DNA of 15,112 bases from positions 1 to 15,112 of the forward strand of contig SXQV01000170.1 of NCBI GenBank assembly GCA_005792805.1, written 5' to 3'. Source of the stretch: Methylococcaceae bacterium. GTDB lineage: Bacteria > Pseudomonadota > Gammaproteobacteria > Methylococcales > Methylococcaceae. The notes beneath the pieces were generated by a model. It saw nothing but the letters and a program-made list of their open reading frames with translations, did not search any database and was not told the DNA's origin. The position numbers and the translations under genes are program-made. Positions within the stretch are counted from its first letter, which is position 1, and each line of letters opens with the position of its first letter. Positions 13,753 to 15,112 of the stretch are shown here, piece by piece.

Positions 13753-14640
13753 TCAACGCAGCGGCTTCGGCTTGCCCGTGGTGGTTCTTGCACCGCTTTC
13801 CGAGAGACATTCATGCTTGACGGAAAAAGTATGGCTACCGGCGGTATTGCCATCTTCTGCAAGCTTGCTGATCTCGATGGTGTACTGGCCATCCCCCTGG
13901 GCGACCACGCCCGGCTCAGAGAACACATTGTCGGTACTGTCCAGATCAACCACCGCAACCGCTTCTTCGCCCTTGGATACTTTCATCTGAATATGATACG
14001 GAGAGGTTTTGGTTGCCCCCTTGACCCAGAAGCGATACCGCTCGGTAGCGGTCTTGATGCCATTGAGCTTTTTGGCCGAACAGACCACCGTGTAGCGGCG
14101 TTTATCCGTCTTGTTCGTCAAGGAACCGGAGAAGCCGGGCGTTCCTTTTGCTGGCTGCGGCGGTGTCTCTGGATCAACCGGTGGGTTCGGGTCATCCTGG
14201 TCAGGCGGGCTAATATCAATGGAGTCCGAGGTACCGGTGTGCGCCCCATTCGCGGCGGTGCAGTGGTGTTCGATGGTAAAGCCGATTTTACCCAGCGCGG
14301 AGGCTCCCTTCTTGATTTTGGTCACCGTGAGTTCATAAGCGCCATTTCCCCCTTTGTTGTATCCCCAGGGACTGAATACGCCGGATTTATCCGCAACGAC
14401 CGTTACACCCTCTGAAGCCCCTACCTTCTTGACCGTCAGTTCCAACCCCACTGGAAGATTGGAGATATATCTAATTTGAAATGAATATTTGTCAGTATTC
14501 CCGTTTCCATCGTCGTAACAGACCACCGAAAACTTGGAAATGGACGACTCCACATTTTTGGTGGCCGATCCAAGCGTATGGGCATTGCCATCGATTGAAA
14601 AAAACAGAAAACCTGCAAGGATTAATAGCGCCTGCTTCAT
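13753..14640 (-). CDS. Secreted two-domain protein of unknown function
   Basis: Predicted 295-residue exported protein that I do not recognise. The ATG has GAGGG six bases upstream. The signal peptide (MKQALLILAGFLFFSIDGNA) is followed by two copies of one domain (about 36-137 and 182-288), joined by a Pro/Asp-rich linker (about 143-168, SPPDQDDPNPPVDPETPPQP). Each copy starts with a strand ending in VVC, has a central VVxD...GVFS or NVFSEPG motif, a G(N/D)GxY(E/T)(L/I) strand, and ends in FTIEHHC or FSVKHEC followed by a S/A-rich tail. The two cysteines per copy are 86 and 91 residues apart, ideal for a domain-closing disulfide. The look is of a small beta-sandwich, but no fold can be assigned by eye. 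It lies between a porin and a c-type cytochrome gene, on the strand opposite the porin. Confidence 0.8.
   Translation of the reverse strand: MKQALLILAGFLFFSIDGNAHTLGSATKNVESSISKFSVVCYDDGNGNTDKYSFQIRYISNLPVGLELTVKKVGASEGVTVVADKSGVFSPWGYNKGGNGAYELTVTKIKKGASALGKIGFTIEHHCTAANGAHTGTSDSIDISPPDQDDPNPPVDPETPPQPAKGTPGFSGSLTNKTDKRRYTVVCSAKKLNGIKTATERYRFWVKGATKTSPYHIQMKVSKGEEAVAVVDLDSTDNVFSEPGVVAQGDGQYTIEISKLAEDGNTAGSHTFSVKHECLSESGARTTTGKPKPLR
13777..14535 (-). repeat. Domain duplication inside the secreted 13753-14640 protein
   Basis: The encoded copies lie at about 14230-14535 and 13777-14097. They align across their length with the conserved features VVC, V(V/A)V(A/D), VFS, G(N/D)GxY, SKL or TKI, and a terminal HxC. 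The copies are clearly diverged at protein level, so the duplication is old. Confidence 0.7.
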
Positions 14641-14768
14641 GTGAGCCCTCGTAACGTCCGGTTAATGTAAGTTTTTCTGGCTGCACTCATCTTGAGTCTG
14701 TTCTTGATCTTCCCTGACCGGGACCTATCACTAAATTCAATTTCAGCGCCCCCCAGCAAGGCTTGGCC

Positions 14769-14792
14769 AATTCAGTCCGGCCAGACTGAATT
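14769..14792. terminator. Perfect inverted repeat downstream of the cytochrome gene
   Basis: AATTCAGTC (14769-14777) and GACTGAATT (14784-14792) are perfect complements around CGGCCA. It is 65 bp past the stop of the minus-strand cytochrome gene and about 130 bp before the start of the next minus-strand gene. There is no T-tract, so it could be a weak terminator or an operator. The rest of 14641-14857 shows only a poor promoter-like pair. Confidence 0.5.
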
Positions 14793-14857
14793 TCCTCAGC
14801 ACCCGTACTCCACACCGGAAGCTTAATAGGAGCATCCGGCGGGTCAAGTGTACGGTG

Positions 14858-15112
14858 TCAGTCCGGCAGCAGCTTATCGTACGGCAACAGCGGTCCTTGT
14901 ACCACGTTTCTGCCATTCTTACCGACAGCGGGAAGCTCAAGATACTCGTCCGCTGCCAGATTGGGGCCTAGCGGCGACGGCTCTGCCCTGGCGCCTCGGG
15001 GAATCTGAATGGACGGATGATCGAAGGGTGCGCGCTCCCAACGCACACGCTCATCCGTAAGGGTTTTCAAGAAGGCAACCAGGTCAGCCTTATCCTGTTT
15101 GGTAAGGCCCAA
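14858..15112 (-). CDS. C-terminal end of a dihaem cytochrome c peroxidase-like protein (N-terminus off window)
   Basis: The frame is open at the right edge, so only the last 84 residues are seen. They contain LTKQDKADLVAFLKTLTDE, the typical C-terminal helix of c-type cytochrome domains in the dihaem cytochrome c peroxidase/MauG family, followed by RVRWERAPFDHPSIQIPRG, an extension common in the predicted periplasmic members of that family. No CxxCH haem motif lies in the visible part. The family reduces peroxide or oxidises other substrates with electrons from a small cytochrome; which is true here cannot be told. The TTG at the edge is an internal Leu codon, not a start. Confidence 0.72.
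   Translation of the reverse strand: MGLTKQDKADLVAFLKTLTDERVRWERAPFDHPSIQIPRGARAEPSPLGPNLAADEYLELPAVGKNGRNVVQGPLLPYDKLLPD

Noticed and set aside
1..15112. CRISPR array, insertion sequence, integrase, rRNA, tRNA or riboswitch
   Set aside because: No regularly spaced repeats, transposase or recombinase motifs, or RNA gene signatures were seen on either strand.

Overview
The window looks like chromosomal DNA of a gammaproteobacterium. The left edge carries the end of an Hda-type DnaA regulator, and the core genes (Hda, ketopantoate reductase, TrkA) have gammaproteobacterial character. Porin-type and outer-membrane genes with signal peptides confirm a Gram-negative cell. I cannot name a genus. 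No RNA gene, CRISPR array, integrase or complete insertion sequence is visible.

Layout: (1) positions 1-312 hold the 3' end of hda on +, followed by a strong bidirectional terminator. (2) Positions 474-5993 form a visibly AT-richer block. On the minus strand are a secreted eight-cysteine protein of unknown function (2723-3613) and, downstream of it, a secreted GH5 glycoside hydrolase with a duplicated accessory domain (474-2603). Diverging from them on + is a two-component operon, an OmpR-family response regulator and a histidine kinase overlapping by 4 nt (3919-5993). The 305-bp divergent spacer has an 18-bp inverted repeat. The simplest reading is a self-contained sensing and secretion module acquired as a unit. 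(3) Positions 6105-8885 are GC-richer housekeeping DNA: a ketopantoate reductase-like gene (+), then a rhodanese gene and trkA (both -), with hairpins between the genes. (4) Positions 8886-9176 contain two short inverted repeats and what looks like the tail of a decayed secreted protein with an InlB-B-like repeat. (5) Positions 9177-13683 hold three + genes: an outer-membrane beta-barrel candidate, a Tat-exported guanine deaminase with a complete active site, and an OprB-family porin. Together they suggest purine or small-solute handling in the periplasm. A perfect 32-bp palindrome separates the deaminase from the porin. (6) Positions 13753-14640 (-) encode another secreted protein made of two copies of an unrecognised two-cysteine domain, and the right edge holds the 3' end of a probable dihaem cytochrome c peroxidase-like gene (-).

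The most unusual content is the set of exported proteins built from duplicated or cysteine-rich domains I do not recognise (474-2603, 2723-3613, 13753-14640). Also notable are the partner kinase without a recognisable G1 ATP-binding motif and the periplasmic guanine deaminase. Functions below are read by eye from motifs; no database search was run.
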